DNA from: Protopterus annectens
Lineage: Eukaryota > Chordata > Ceratodontiformes > Protopteridae
Assembly (NCBI RefSeq): GCF_019279795.1
Contig: NC_056750.1
Coordinates: 699,965,394 to 700,029,393 of the forward strand
Direction: 5' to 3'
DNA length: 64,000 nucleotides
Positions 16,579 through 27,029 of the stretch are shown one piece after another; position 1 is the first letter of the stretch, and each line of letters begins with the position of its first letter. The notes beneath the pieces were generated by a model. It searched no databases. It had not been told where the DNA came from and was given only the letters and a program-made list of their open reading frames with translations. A program made the translations under genes and the position numbers.

Positions 16579-16859
16579 CTATATTTCTGCAACTTAACAT
16601 TTGTATCCGTTGGAGACCTTTGATCAACACATCGGTAGTTTTCTTTAAAAGTAAAGCCTTTTCTCTGATTACTAATGGTATAACTAATTACAATACAGAA
16701 ATGTCAAAGATACGGGGATTTGCCAGTGAACTCTGCATTGATATGGGTTCAACAATCAGATACTCAATGCATTTCCAAGCTTATTTTTAAGTCTAGATTA
16801 TATTGTATATTTAAGAAAGGTACATGAATTAAAATGCAGCCTTCTCTCTCTACTTACTA

Positions 16860-16890
16860 CACACACACAAACACACACACGGGCACACAC

Positions 16891-16937
<47 letters not shown>
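16860..16937. repeat. (AC)n and (TA)n microsatellite
   Basis: Short AC-rich stretch followed by about 45 bases of TA, running directly into the SINE. Confidence 0.95.
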
Positions 16938-16940
<3 letters not shown>

Positions 16941-17204
16941 GCCGCGGTGATGCAGCGGTAGCGTTATTGCCTCACAGCAAGAGGTTCTCCTGTTCAGTTC
17001 TCAGCTGGAGGGCCTTCTGTGTGGAGTCTGCATGTCCTCCCCATGGTTGTGTAGCATTCGAAAGACATGCGTAGAATGGGCATGCCTTCGTTGAAGGTTG
17101 GGCGTCGAGCTGGCACCTCGGCACCCATAAAAAAATCTACTGCCAATCATTAGCGGACCGGAGTTCAGCTGTGGCGACCCCTAACCGGGAAAAGCCGAAA
17201 GAAG

Positions 17205-17208
<4 letters not shown>
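16938..17208 (+). mobile_element. tRNA-derived SINE, V-SINE type (intermediate form)
   Basis: A short interspersed element with a tRNA-like head. The A-box-like segment is GATGCAGCGGTAGCG and the B-box-like segment GTTCAGTTCT. A central part follows with TGTGTGGAGTCTGCATGT, then the tail GCTGTGGCGACCCCTAACC..AAAAGCCGAAAGAAGAAC. The tail and central block fit the V-SINE superfamily known from fish and lungfish. At about 270 bp it is shorter than the copy at 55.5 kb and longer than the other three. It sits inside (TA)n, so target duplications cannot be judged. Confidence 0.85.
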
Positions 17209-17261
<53 letters not shown>

Positions 17262-17330
17262 TATATACATACATATATATATATACAATATATATAGATA
17301 TATTTTTTATATATATATAATTATATATGT
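17209..17330. repeat. (TA)n microsatellite
   Basis: TA-rich tract directly after the SINE tail, with small interruptions (ACAGATATATACATACAT). Confidence 0.95.
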
Positions 17331-17545
17331 CACTAAAAATCTATTTGAATCTAATTTCCTTTTTCAAACTATTGTAGACAACTACAATAGTCCAAAATAA
17401 TCATTCCATTGGGTCATACACATAACTGTGCGACCACATATGTATCTTGCATTTAAGTTTCCAGTTATAAGGACTGTTCTGTATTCCATAGAAATAAACC
17501 GAAACTAGGCAATGATGCATTAGATGGAAACAAAGGGTGGTGGTG

Positions 17546-17564
17546 TGAGTGTGTGTGTGTGTGC

Positions 17565-17632
<68 letters not shown>
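17546..17632. repeat. (GT)n microsatellite
   Basis: Almost pure GT run ending in a G8-10 tract. Frames through it are artefacts. Confidence 0.97.
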
Positions 17633-17635
<3 letters not shown>

Positions 17636-19391
17636 GGGGGGGCACCATTGTTACCACAAAAAGTAAGGCTGCATTTGCATTGAAGCTGGACACTCATCTG
17701 AAGTTCAGTACATTTCTATTAGTAAGTTATTTGTAAGAATGAGATGTTAAAATGCATAGGCTAATTAAAACAGGCTGTGCTGAAGTCATGACAACAGCAA
17801 TAATAAAATATGTTTATTGTAAATACAGTAGAGTGATAAATTACATCTGGTAATAGTTTACTATTTTCAAAATGCTCCAAGTTCTTGTTTTGCTTTTCTG
17901 TTTTCGGTTTTGTTTTCATAAATCTAGTGGGAGAGCTAAGCTTTCTTTGTCACTGCAAGTGGTTTATTCAGTATTTAGGACTTCAAAGTTTGCCCAGTCA
18001 TAATTATGTATCAGTTTTAACCATCAACATTAATATGATTTGTGATTATTTGTTTATGTTAGAAGATATATAGACACAGGGCACCAGTGAAAAAACAGAC
18101 ATTGCATTGCTGTGTCTGAAAATGGAATAATTATTAAAATATAATAAAAGGCAAGAAGGTGAGAGCAAAGGTTCAAGAATTTGCTGCAACAGCATTTTTG
18201 ACTGGTGCTGGTTATGTGTTTCAACCTAAAGCAATTGATTTTTTTCTATTTACTCTTGATATATACCTAGATGTGAAACAATGCTTTTTTTTCCTTACAT
18301 CAAATTGATGGACAATTGGTCAAGTAGTGTAAAGAAGGCAAGAAGGCCAGTTGTGTTTCTTCCTGCTCATATCCTGAAATCCCAGGTAAGTTCATCATAT
18401 GCTGTAGGCCATACTTCAAAACAGTTGCTCTCAAAGTAAGTGATTTACTCCTGCATTAGCCTGTCCTGATTCCAAAAGGCCTGCACTCAGTGTAAGTGAA
18501 TTACTATGGTGTAATAAACTAATACCAAGTCTTTTGGAATTGAACCCTATGAGTCTGCATGAATGTTGGCATATTCTGTGATGGAAATATGCAAAGCAAA
18601 TCCCACAAGTATGGCTTAATCAGTAGGTGCTATGAGCAGCAGTTTTATGGATCTTGTGCTTTAAGTCATGCTGGCAGTGGAAGACGAGTTGATAATCACC
18701 GTTTGTGAATCTTTATATGGAATGTGAGGCACAACAGTGCAGACGTGTGTTTGTTAAATCAGAAACTTCCCCCAGCATCAGTTCACAAGGCCATGGCAAC
18801 TGACAGCTTGCATCTCTTTCTTCATTTGGAGATATTACCTTTCCCACTAGCCTACTGCCTTAGTAGCTACTTATTAAAGTTTAGAGAATGGGCGAACTGT
18901 GCATCTTCACCCTGACTGGAGAATTAACTTTCTCCAGCAGAGTGTTAATGTATAGATAATGTCTGATAAAAACAAGTCTGCCACTGTTGCTGTGAAATTC
19001 ATACAGAAAATGCAAATGGCCAACATTTATTCACGGTAACCATGTGAAATGTCAGGACCCACGAGAGTCAGTCCTGAAATATGGAGAGTGAATGGCTGAA
19101 AGAATGGACTTACGTATATCAAGTCTGAGATGCCATTCCTCAGAATATTCCCTTTTCTCCGAGGTATGGTGATCTTGGAATTAGTACATATACATCTGTG
19201 TGTGTGTGGGGGGGGCTTGCCCCACTGCAAAAAGAAGTTTTAAGGAGATTTTTGAGATTTGCTGTTCTCTGGGTATTCGGTCTTTTTTTCTCTTTGTCAA
19301 CACTCAGAATGCCAAGTGCCAACATTTCATTAGGAAGCCTTTAGTTACACTTATTTAGTGAGTGCGAAATTAACAAAAAAGAAAAAATAAA

Positions 19392-19393
<2 letters not shown>
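17633..19393. other. No gene recognised
   Basis: I see no coding or RNA gene. Near 19195-19215 there is another G-rich block of the GGGGGGGCTTGCCCC type. Confidence 0.5.

Positions 19394-19434
<41 letters not shown>
19394..19434. repeat. (GT)n microsatellite
   Basis: About 40 bases of GT, ending GCGTGCG. Confidence 0.97.
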
Positions 19435-19438
<4 letters not shown>

Positions 19439-19617
19439 CGAGAGCACCTCGAGACAAGAAATACTGGCATAACTTATATTACGGATGTAAAATACTTCAA
19501 CAATTACATATGCAACAGCAAGTTTAAACATTAGGAGGAGGAACTATTTTAAATAAAAATATAGAAAAAAGTACATAAAAAGTACAAAATAATTTGACAG
19601 GCAATCCATTCCCGAAA

Positions 19618-19771
19618 CTCAATAATGTCATTCATGCAGGTGGCTATTATCAGGGAATTAATACCCTTCAAGGGGTGTTAAGGCCCTCTATCTGCAGTGT
19701 CAGGCCTCACAACACCCCTGGGGGGGGTGTTAATTCCCTGATAGCACTCATCCTGTTGGGCATTATTGCCT
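19618..19771. mobile_element. Palindromic MITE-like element
   Basis: About 150 bp with long inverted arms. The left arm holds AATAATGTCATTCATGCAGG and TATCAGGGAATTAATACCC. The right arm is its imperfect reverse complement, ending TTAATTCCCTGATAGCACTC and GGGCATTATTGCC. The direct motif CAGGCAATCCAT lies on both sides (about 19599 and 19796). There is no coding capacity, which fits a non-autonomous DNA element, but the family is not recognised. Confidence 0.65.
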
Positions 19772-20061
19772 TTTTTTATATTATTCCTTAATAAGCAGGC
19801 AATCCATGTTATGCTGTGTAATGTTGTCATGTACACATGTACACAGTCATTTCTACTGCCTGGAGTACAGTACCAGTGCATATAATACAACACTATGTAC
19901 TATGCATACCTGCACTTCAGTCACAGAACTTGTCAGCCATCTGTATGTTATTGTTCATTAGCACCCAAAACAGTGAACAGAGGCATACTAAAATATTGCA
20001 CAGTATGCAGTTATGCAACTGTGCACTATGTTCATGCACTATGTTTATGAATGCTCCAGCT

Positions 20062-20065
<4 letters not shown>

Positions 20066-20107
<42 letters not shown>
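20066..20107. repeat. (AC)n microsatellite
   Basis: About 40 bases of AC. Confidence 0.97.
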
Positions 20108-20110
<3 letters not shown>

Positions 20111-20261
20111 GGGTTCCCTGCAAAAGGCTGACTCTGTGCATTTGGTCGGCAGCTGTTTAGTTTACCATTTATGATCATCTAAGCAGTAGTTGACAGCTGT
20201 CCAAGATTGCACAGTTCTCGGAGTTATGGAATATGGCTTACCCCATGTTTGTGCAATATCT

Positions 20262-20340
20262 GAGTTAGTATATATAATTAGCAGGGGGTGTGGGGGCACA
20301 GCCCCTCTCATGGAGGTGCAGGTTGACTTACCCCCCCAAG
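20262..20340 (+). repeat. G-rich hairpin block next to TATATA
   Basis: TATATATAATTAGCAGGGGG then TGTGGGGGCACAGCCCC. The same block, starting TTAATTAGCAGGGGGTGTG, occurs at 26970-27020. Related forms lie at 7321-7390 (reverse) and 19185-19215. The family is not recognised. Confidence 0.5.
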
Positions 20341-20501
20341 CACAAAACAATGCTTTATTTATTTTTTTATTTAAAATTTTGCATGCATCAAAGCTTTTTT
20401 TAGTGTGTGCATAGTGGCATGCCGACATCATTTTCGACGTATTTTTGTTGGCATTTTGCATGTCAGCATTGGGTACATTCCATGTTTAGTACTATATCCA
20501 T

Positions 20502-20504
<3 letters not shown>

Positions 20505-20576
<72 letters not shown>

Positions 20577-20578
20577 TA
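20505..20578. repeat. (TA)n microsatellite
   Basis: Pure TA for most of its length, directly at the 3' end of the minus-strand CR1. Confidence 0.97.
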
Positions 20579-20582
20579 TATG

Positions 20583-22113
20583 TTCATAGGATGATACAAG
20601 GCTATTGGCCCAGAGGCCCTTATAAGCCTAGCCAAGAATTTCACTCACATTCCCTCAAAGTCAGCACCTGTTTCCCCTGTCCAGCAGGGACACAAGTGGG
20701 ATCCCAGGGGTGTATTTTCTGTTTCCCATCCAGTCATCCAGGTTCCTCTTAAAGAGGGCTAGTGAGGTACTCTGTTTGTCATAGAGAGGGAGTCTATTCC
20801 ACAGACGGGGGAGTCTTTGAGACACAAATCTATCCTGCCAACAAGTTCTATTAATGTCAAAGACCAGATTAAGGCCTTGCATGCGGGTTGTGCAAATGGA
20901 GTTTGTCTCACAGATATGCAGCAACTCCATCAAGGCTGGGTCTGAAATGGCCTTGTATGCCAGACACAGGTCACCCTCCGAGCTGTCTGTATGAGACTGA
21001 GTAGAGGGACAGAGGTTTTAGCCTATCTGTATAGGATAGGTGTTTGAGACCCCAGATTTTCCTGGTCAGGAACCTCTGTAGTCTCTCTAACTGCTGCATG
21101 TGCTTGGCAAGGTACATGCCGAAGGGGGCATTGTACTCGATAATGGGTCTGATAAGGGAGGAGTACAGGGATGTTATAACCTCCTTGTTCCTGGATGAAA
21201 TACCCTTATTTATGCTGTGGGCCATGTAGAAAGCCTTCAGTACAACGGAGGCAATGTGGTGGTCAAAACTCAGGTTGCTATCAACCTGTGTGCCCAAGTC
21301 TCTCACAACTGATTGCATGCTTAGTACATTGTTATTAATGTGATAATTAGTGGGGATGACATTTTCCCCAAAGGGGATAATGATGCATTTCTTGGCATTC
21401 AGTTTGAGGCCATGCTTCTGGCACCAGTCATTAGTTTTGGTAAGGCCCTCATGGAGGATGTTTACATAATTAGGGGAATTTATGACCGTGCCTAGCTTGC
21501 AGTCATCTGCATATTTGGTCAGCCACAAACCACTGGTTTTGGCTTGCACATCAGAAAAGTATATCCCAAAGAGTAGAGCCCCCAAGACCGATCCTTGGGG
21601 TATACCACTCATTACGGGTCTACTACTAGAGGTGGCTTCCCCTACTTTGACTGAGTGGGTTCTATCTACCCATCTGGTAACATATGGGTTGATGCCTAGC
21701 TGGGAGAGTTTATCTATTATGCCCAAGTGCAGAATAGTGTCAAAGCTGTTGGTTAGGTCAAAGTAGGTGGTGTGCACTGTCTTCCCCTCATCCATGGCTT
21801 TGGTGACTGTTTCCAAAAAGCACATCAAGATTAACAGGCATGATCTCCCTTTGACAAAACCAAACTGTGTGGGGTGAAGCATTTGGAGGTTGCCAATGTC
21901 CTTTTTTATAAGGTCGATGATAATGCATTCCATGGCCTTGTAAATCAGGCTAGTTAGGCTGATGGACCTATAATTGCTTGGGTCAGTGGACGCTCCACCT
22001 CTGTGTAGATGGATGACAGTGGCCGTCCTCCATTCAGCTGGGATGAAGCTGGTGCTCAGGCTTTGGTTGAATAGGGTGTCTAATGGAGATGAGAAGTCAT
22101 GCCTAAGTTCATG
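20583..22113 (-). mobile_element. CR1-type LINE, RT and C-terminus (5'-truncated)
   Basis: Minus-strand element encoding a long uninterrupted reverse transcriptase. Family sequence starts near HELRHDFSSPL at about 22113. Landmarks in order are SNYRSISLTSLIYKAMECII, FVKGRSCLLI, YFDLTNSFDTI, SGIPQGSVLGALLFGIYF and WLTKYADDCKLG, with the catalytic YADD intact. Compared with the copy near 53.9 kb it lacks about five residues after VTRWV. A frame change near 20970 moves the C-terminus to another frame (ELLHICETNSI, RLWNRLPLYDK, WMGNRKYTPGIP). The 3' end is the CR1-type TTCATAGG at 20583, read in reverse. It is one of the younger-looking LINE copies here, although 5'-truncated. Confidence 0.9.
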
Positions 22114-22702
<589 letters not shown>

Positions 22703-23966
22703 TTGTGCATGTGTGCCTGAGGGCATTTGTAAGCCTAGCCGGAGTGTGTCGGCTTTTGCCACCCCATTGATTAATTAACTGATCCTCTGTCAAGCAGAGC
22801 CAATGAAGTGATCCCAGGGGTGTATTTTCTGTTACCCATCCACTCGTCAAGTTTTCTCTTGAAGAGTGTTAGTGAGGGGCTCTGCCCGATGTAATTTGGA
22901 ATTTTGTTCCAAAGCATGGGGAGTCTCTGTGACAGGAATCTATCCCTCCAGCATAAGACTTGGATTTCTTTAGGTGGAACATGTCCATCAATTCTGATTT
23001 GGACATGGCTTTGTAAGTCAGGCAGAGATCACCTCTGAATAAACGATATGCCACTGAGTACAGCCAGAGTTTTTTCAGTCGGGCTGCATAGGACATATGC
23101 TTGAGGCCAGTAATCCTCTTGGTGAGGTACTTTTGTGGTCTCTCCAGCTGCTGGAAGTGTCTTGTGAGGTACATCCCAAATGGAGCATTGTACTCTATGA
23201 TGGGTCTAATGAGTGATGACTAGAGGGGCACTATAACCTCTTTATTTCTAGATGCGAACCCCTTTAGTAATTAAATGGGCCACATAGAAGGATTTCCTAA
23301 CTACTTTGGCAATATGATTGTCAAAGGAGAGATTACTATCCACCTGGGTCCCCAGATCTCTTATTACCTCTTTTGTATTAAGGTGACTGCCACCTATGTG
23401 GTAATTCGTGGGTGTTTTGTTTTTCCCAAATGGGATGACTATGCATTTTTTGGCATTTAGCTTGAGGCCATGACTTTGACACCAGGTGTCCGTTTCAGTA
23501 AGGCCCTTTTGGAGGATGTCCGTCTCAGCTGGAGAGTCAATTATAGCTCCCAGTTTGCACTCATCGGCAAACTTGGTTAGCCATAGTCCTCCTGTGTTTG
23601 CCTGTACTTCTGAGAAGTATATGCTGAACAGTAGGGGTCCCAGGACCGAGCCTTGCGGGACACCACTTGTGACTGGTTTAGAGTCGGACCTGGAGCCCGC
23701 TATTCTTACCGTGTGAGTTCTGTCTGTAAGCCAGTTGGCAACCCATCTTGTGACGTAGGGGGTTATGCTCAGGCTGGTGAGTTTTACTGTAATACCCGAG
23801 TGGGTAATGGTGTTGAAAGCCTTGGTGAGGTCAAGGTAGGCTGTTTGAACCACCTTTCCCTCATCTATGGCCTTGGTGACTGTCTCGAAGAAGTCAACCA
23901 GGTTTAGTAGGCATGGTCTGCCCTTAACAAAGACAAACTGGGTCGGGTCAAGTGTTTGGAGGTTCC
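22703..23966 (-). mobile_element. CR1-type LINE, RT part (5'-truncated)
   Basis: Minus-strand reverse transcriptase of the same subfamily as the copy at 51.5-55.0 kb. Landmarks are TLDPTQFVFVKGRPCLLNLV, LDLTKAFNTITHSGI, TSGVPQGSVLGPLLFSIYF and WLTKFADECKLG, so the catalytic FADD is FADE. The C-terminal frame continues at 23174-22869 (LERPQKYLTKRITGLKHMSY). A frame change lies near 23250-23170. The last 20 or so bases of the usual CR1 3' end are replaced by microsatellite. The 5' break at about 23966 abuts L2 sequence of opposite orientation. Confidence 0.88.
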
Positions 23967-25064
23967 CAGTGAACACAAACACCTTTTCACACTGTATAAA
24001 CCCCAAAACTCTGCTAGCATAAGTCTCTATTCTTTTTCAATAGCTAAAGCCTGGAGTACTCTTCCTGCTAATATCAGACTCATTCCTAAACAGCATGTCT
24101 TCAAACATGCACTCAAATAATTTCTAAGATAAACCTGGTTCTGTTCATGCTCTAAACCCGATTAACATGTCCTCCATCCTTGCTTTCAACCCTCTTGCCT
24201 ATAACCTCTGTTCTAAAATGTCCTACTTCTATATCTTCCTTACCTCATATCTCACTTACTTCTTCTCTCTGAACCTACCCTCAATATCTAATTATCCTCC
24301 CTAGCGTCTGCAATTATCTAACTATTAAACTCATTAACCTGATCATTTTATCCAGTTTGCCTGCTTTCAAAACTCATCTTCTTATTCTATCAGAGTCTAC
24401 TATAGGTCAACTGTCTACCATTACAGCAGTCGCAAAGCTTATCTCCTACACTTCATCTTCTGGTGCTAGTGCTCTAGTCTTACAGGTCATCCATAGTCTC
24501 AATAAAAATCGAAGTTACTTCCTATTGTTAACTGTTAATTTGTATCTTTTCTTTTACAGAATATGTAAACCTTCTGCTCTATCTTATTCCACAAATACTA
24601 TACTGAAACTTCATATCCTTTTTGTATCTGTTCATATAGCCGGCCTTAGGCATAGGCCAACTAGATGGCTGCCTAGGTCGCTGCTGTAGCAAGGGCACTT
24701 TTCCAGTATTTATTTGGTGTAGGTAGACCAGGATGAGGGCAGCTGATGGTGTGGTAGGGGGTGCCGTGGAGCCCTTTTGCCTAGGGCACCAGTTGACCTA
24801 AGGCCGCTACTGTCTGTTCATTCATTGTTTTGTATAGGACATCTGTTCCAACTCGGTGCATATTTACCATGGCATATTTACTTTTGAAACTGTATATACT
24901 GTTTCTATGTTTTTTTATGTTTTTGTTTATTATTTTGTATGACAAGTAATGTAACTGTTTAGGCTGGAGCTTTACTCCCCGGGCCTTCGCTGAAAATCTG
25001 TATTTTTGATCTAGTCAGACACTGCTGGTAAACAAAGGTGAATAAATAAATAAAATAAATAAAT
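23967..25064 (+). mobile_element. L2-like LINE, C-terminus and 3' UTR
   Basis: It begins with a decayed C-terminal coding stretch (around SFSIAKAWSTLPANIRLIP near 24035), then about 900 bases of 3' UTR. The end has TGGAGCTTTACTCCCCGGGC, CTTCGCTGAAAAT, GGTAAACAAA and an AATAAATAAATAA tail. A small hAT-like element is inserted in the UTR at 24635-24812. Confidence 0.82.
24635..24812. mobile_element. hAT-like non-autonomous element
   Basis: A 178-bp insertion in an L2 3' UTR. It is flanked by the 8-bp direct repeat TCTGTTCA at 24627-24634 and 24813-24820, the target-duplication length known for hAT transposons. The ends are inverted: AGCCGGCCTTAGG at the left against CCTAAGGCCGCTACTG at the right, with about 12 matching bases. 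There is no coding capacity. Confidence 0.75.
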
Positions 25065-26806
25065 TGCCTATATGTATAGATCTGCGACCATGGGACGGCA
25101 TAAATATTTGATGATCTTATCAGATCCAAACATAATGAAAGGTCTAAAGCATGAAGAGAAGAAATCTAAGATAACATTTTTGCTTAGTTTATGGGAATCC
25201 AACCAGAAGTAGATGAAAATCAGACAGCAGCCGAAAGTGCCAAAAAAAAAGTGTGTAAAGAAAAGAGCCAGAAGAAAAGGAGAGAAAATTGAAAATCCCA
25301 TAAATATGGTAGCAAGTAAAGAGAACTCCTATATCAACCATCTTGACCAAAATGTGGTGCAGGAATAGTTAAGTAGTGGTAAATTTAAATCAAAAGAAGA
25401 AAGGCTAATAATGGTGGTGCAATATAGTGGGCTATGTACACACTGGTTTACAAAGTCTAGGAAGAATAAGTGGGAGAAACAGACAACAGAAGGTTCAGTG
25501 AAACACAACTGGAAAGAATTGCAAATCTTGTTGCTCATTGTGCTAAATATGTGGCTGAGGGTCTGTATACTAAAAAGCAAAATAATGTGGCAAGACTGCT
25601 GCACTAAGAGATATACAAACACTACATTATACAAGTAGCTGAGAAGTACTGGAAACATGAATCACAAAGCATCCCAGACTGTAAAGAAGTTCAGATTACA
25701 TAGGATCCTCCAGTCCCAACAGTTAAGAAAATATATGCAAGAAAAACAGATATTGTAGTTTAAGGGGAAAAAAGACAACAGTAATGTTAAGAATTTAAAT
25801 TGCTACTTCCAGCAATTATAGTGTCTTAGGGTAGTGAGAGACATAAAGTTATAAAATAGCAGGATTTGCAAGCAGAAATGAGAGCAATGTCAAATAAAGA
25901 TACAGAGGCAGTTCCAGTGGTAGTGAGAGGAACAAGATTAATAAATAAGAATTTAAAGGTGTAGTTGATTAATTAATTTAATTATAAGTTACTAACTTCA
26001 CTCAGTCACCAACTTGCTTCACAGTGCAGAACCTGTGGTCAATACATCTGACATATATGCTGCAGAGGCTCTGCCACAAGGGCCAACTCCCAAACATTTT
26101 TGCTGAGAATTTTGTCATTGTACAATAGCCTGTCGTCACTATATCCAAACACAATAGTGCACAAGCTCTGCCACAAGGGACAAATCCCAAAGGTTTTCCC
26201 CAAGAATTTTGTCATGGTTCAAAGTAAGCAAATTTAACTTGAAGAACCATGCTGTATATTAACTTCAGCTAGTCAAATACATGCCTGCCTGTGCTGGAAA
26301 TTAACTTTAATATCCTCCCAAAAGAGTAGTCCTTGCATTCTAAGGACCACTTACTAAGTTAGCCACTGTCCTTTCTTTTGACCAATAGATTGCACTGTAT
26401 ATGCTAGTTATTTAGTCTTCCTGGCTGCCAGGTTTCTGCATTCAGGAAGTGAAAGAAAACATGTTGTACTTTGTACTTCTCTGTTAATTGCTTTGTACTG
26501 GCTATAAACTGATTGCTCTCTGCTATAATTTGACCTGTGGATGGGAGGGTCATCGCAGTAGATTGTATTGCTAAATATCTGCATACTATTGCCTCTTCAT
26601 TCCCTCAGTCACCAACTTCCTTCACAGTGCAGGTATGTGTCATATGTTATTACATTTCTATTTGTTCTGCTCCTGTGTTGCGCAATTAATTGACCTTGGT
26701 AGTGTATTGTATTTGTATCAATTTCATTCAAAGTTAAGCTTTATGTATGTTGACTCTGTGTCCTTTTACAAATATGTAATGTCAGTCACTGGTGTTTTGG
26801 TATATA
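25065..26806. other. No gene recognised; local duplications
   Basis: No RNA or host gene seen. A frame near 25380-25560 (KFKSKEERLIMVVQ then TKSRKNKWEKQTTEG) faintly resembles the Myb/SANT-like proteins of Harbinger-type transposons, too weakly to call. A near-duplicate of about 55 bases occurs at about 26070-26125 and 26163-26220, both starting GCTCTGCCACAAGGG. The motif CTCAGTCACCAACTT..TTCACAGTGCAG occurs at 26000 and again at 26604. Confidence 0.4.
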
Positions 26807-26900
26807 TGGGTCCCTGTCAGATTACCAAAGTTTCAAAACTTCGAACATCATATGGCCGAGACCAAATGATCAAAGTTTTGAAACTTCAAAGGTTTTGAAT
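26807..26900 (+). repeat. Palindromic repeat, copy 1
   Basis: Starts ATGGGTCCCTGTCAGATTAC. The inner arms ATCAAAGTTTTGAAACTT and CCAAAGTTTCAAAACTTCG are inverted to each other. A second copy in reverse lies at 30413-30510. Both start next to TATATA. Probably a small non-autonomous DNA element of unknown family. Confidence 0.6.
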
Positions 26901-26961
26901 GGAGCTCGCCATACAGTGCAGAATGGGAAATGTACCATTTTCCTCACTGTAGTGCAATCTC

Positions 26962-27029
26962 ATTGTTATATTTAATTAGCAGGGGGTGTGCAGGGGGGGG
27001 GGCTTGCCCCCCAAAATAATTCAAAAAAA
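26962..27029 (+). repeat. G-rich hairpin block, second copy
   Basis: TTAATTAGCAGGGGGTGTG then a GGGGGGGGGCTTGCCCCCC hairpin, abutting the 5' break of the next L2. Confidence 0.5.

Larger units (their letters stand above)
10256..16580 (-). mobile_element. DIRS1-like tyrosine-recombinase retroelement, broken fossil
   Basis: A minus-strand DIRS-type retroelement, about 6.3 kb, close to the usual length for the family. Parts in element order are a gag-like protein with an N-terminal Cys/His-rich region (about 16140 down to 13600), a reverse transcriptase (about 13510-12600), an RNase H region (about 12530-11850) and a tyrosine recombinase (about 11550-10690). DIRS elements integrate through the recombinase instead of a DDE integrase. 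Inverted terminal repeats frame it, and a second inverted block inside the left end resembles the internal complementary region known for DIRS. All expected parts are present in the right order, but the coding part is broken in several places, at least half a dozen. The two terminal repeats differ at roughly a tenth of sites, so it is not recent. Confidence 0.88.

Noticed and set aside
25380-25640. Possible Myb/SANT-like transposon protein
   Set aside because: Only a few residues fit (KFKSKEE, RKNKWE) and no tryptophan-spaced repeat follows.
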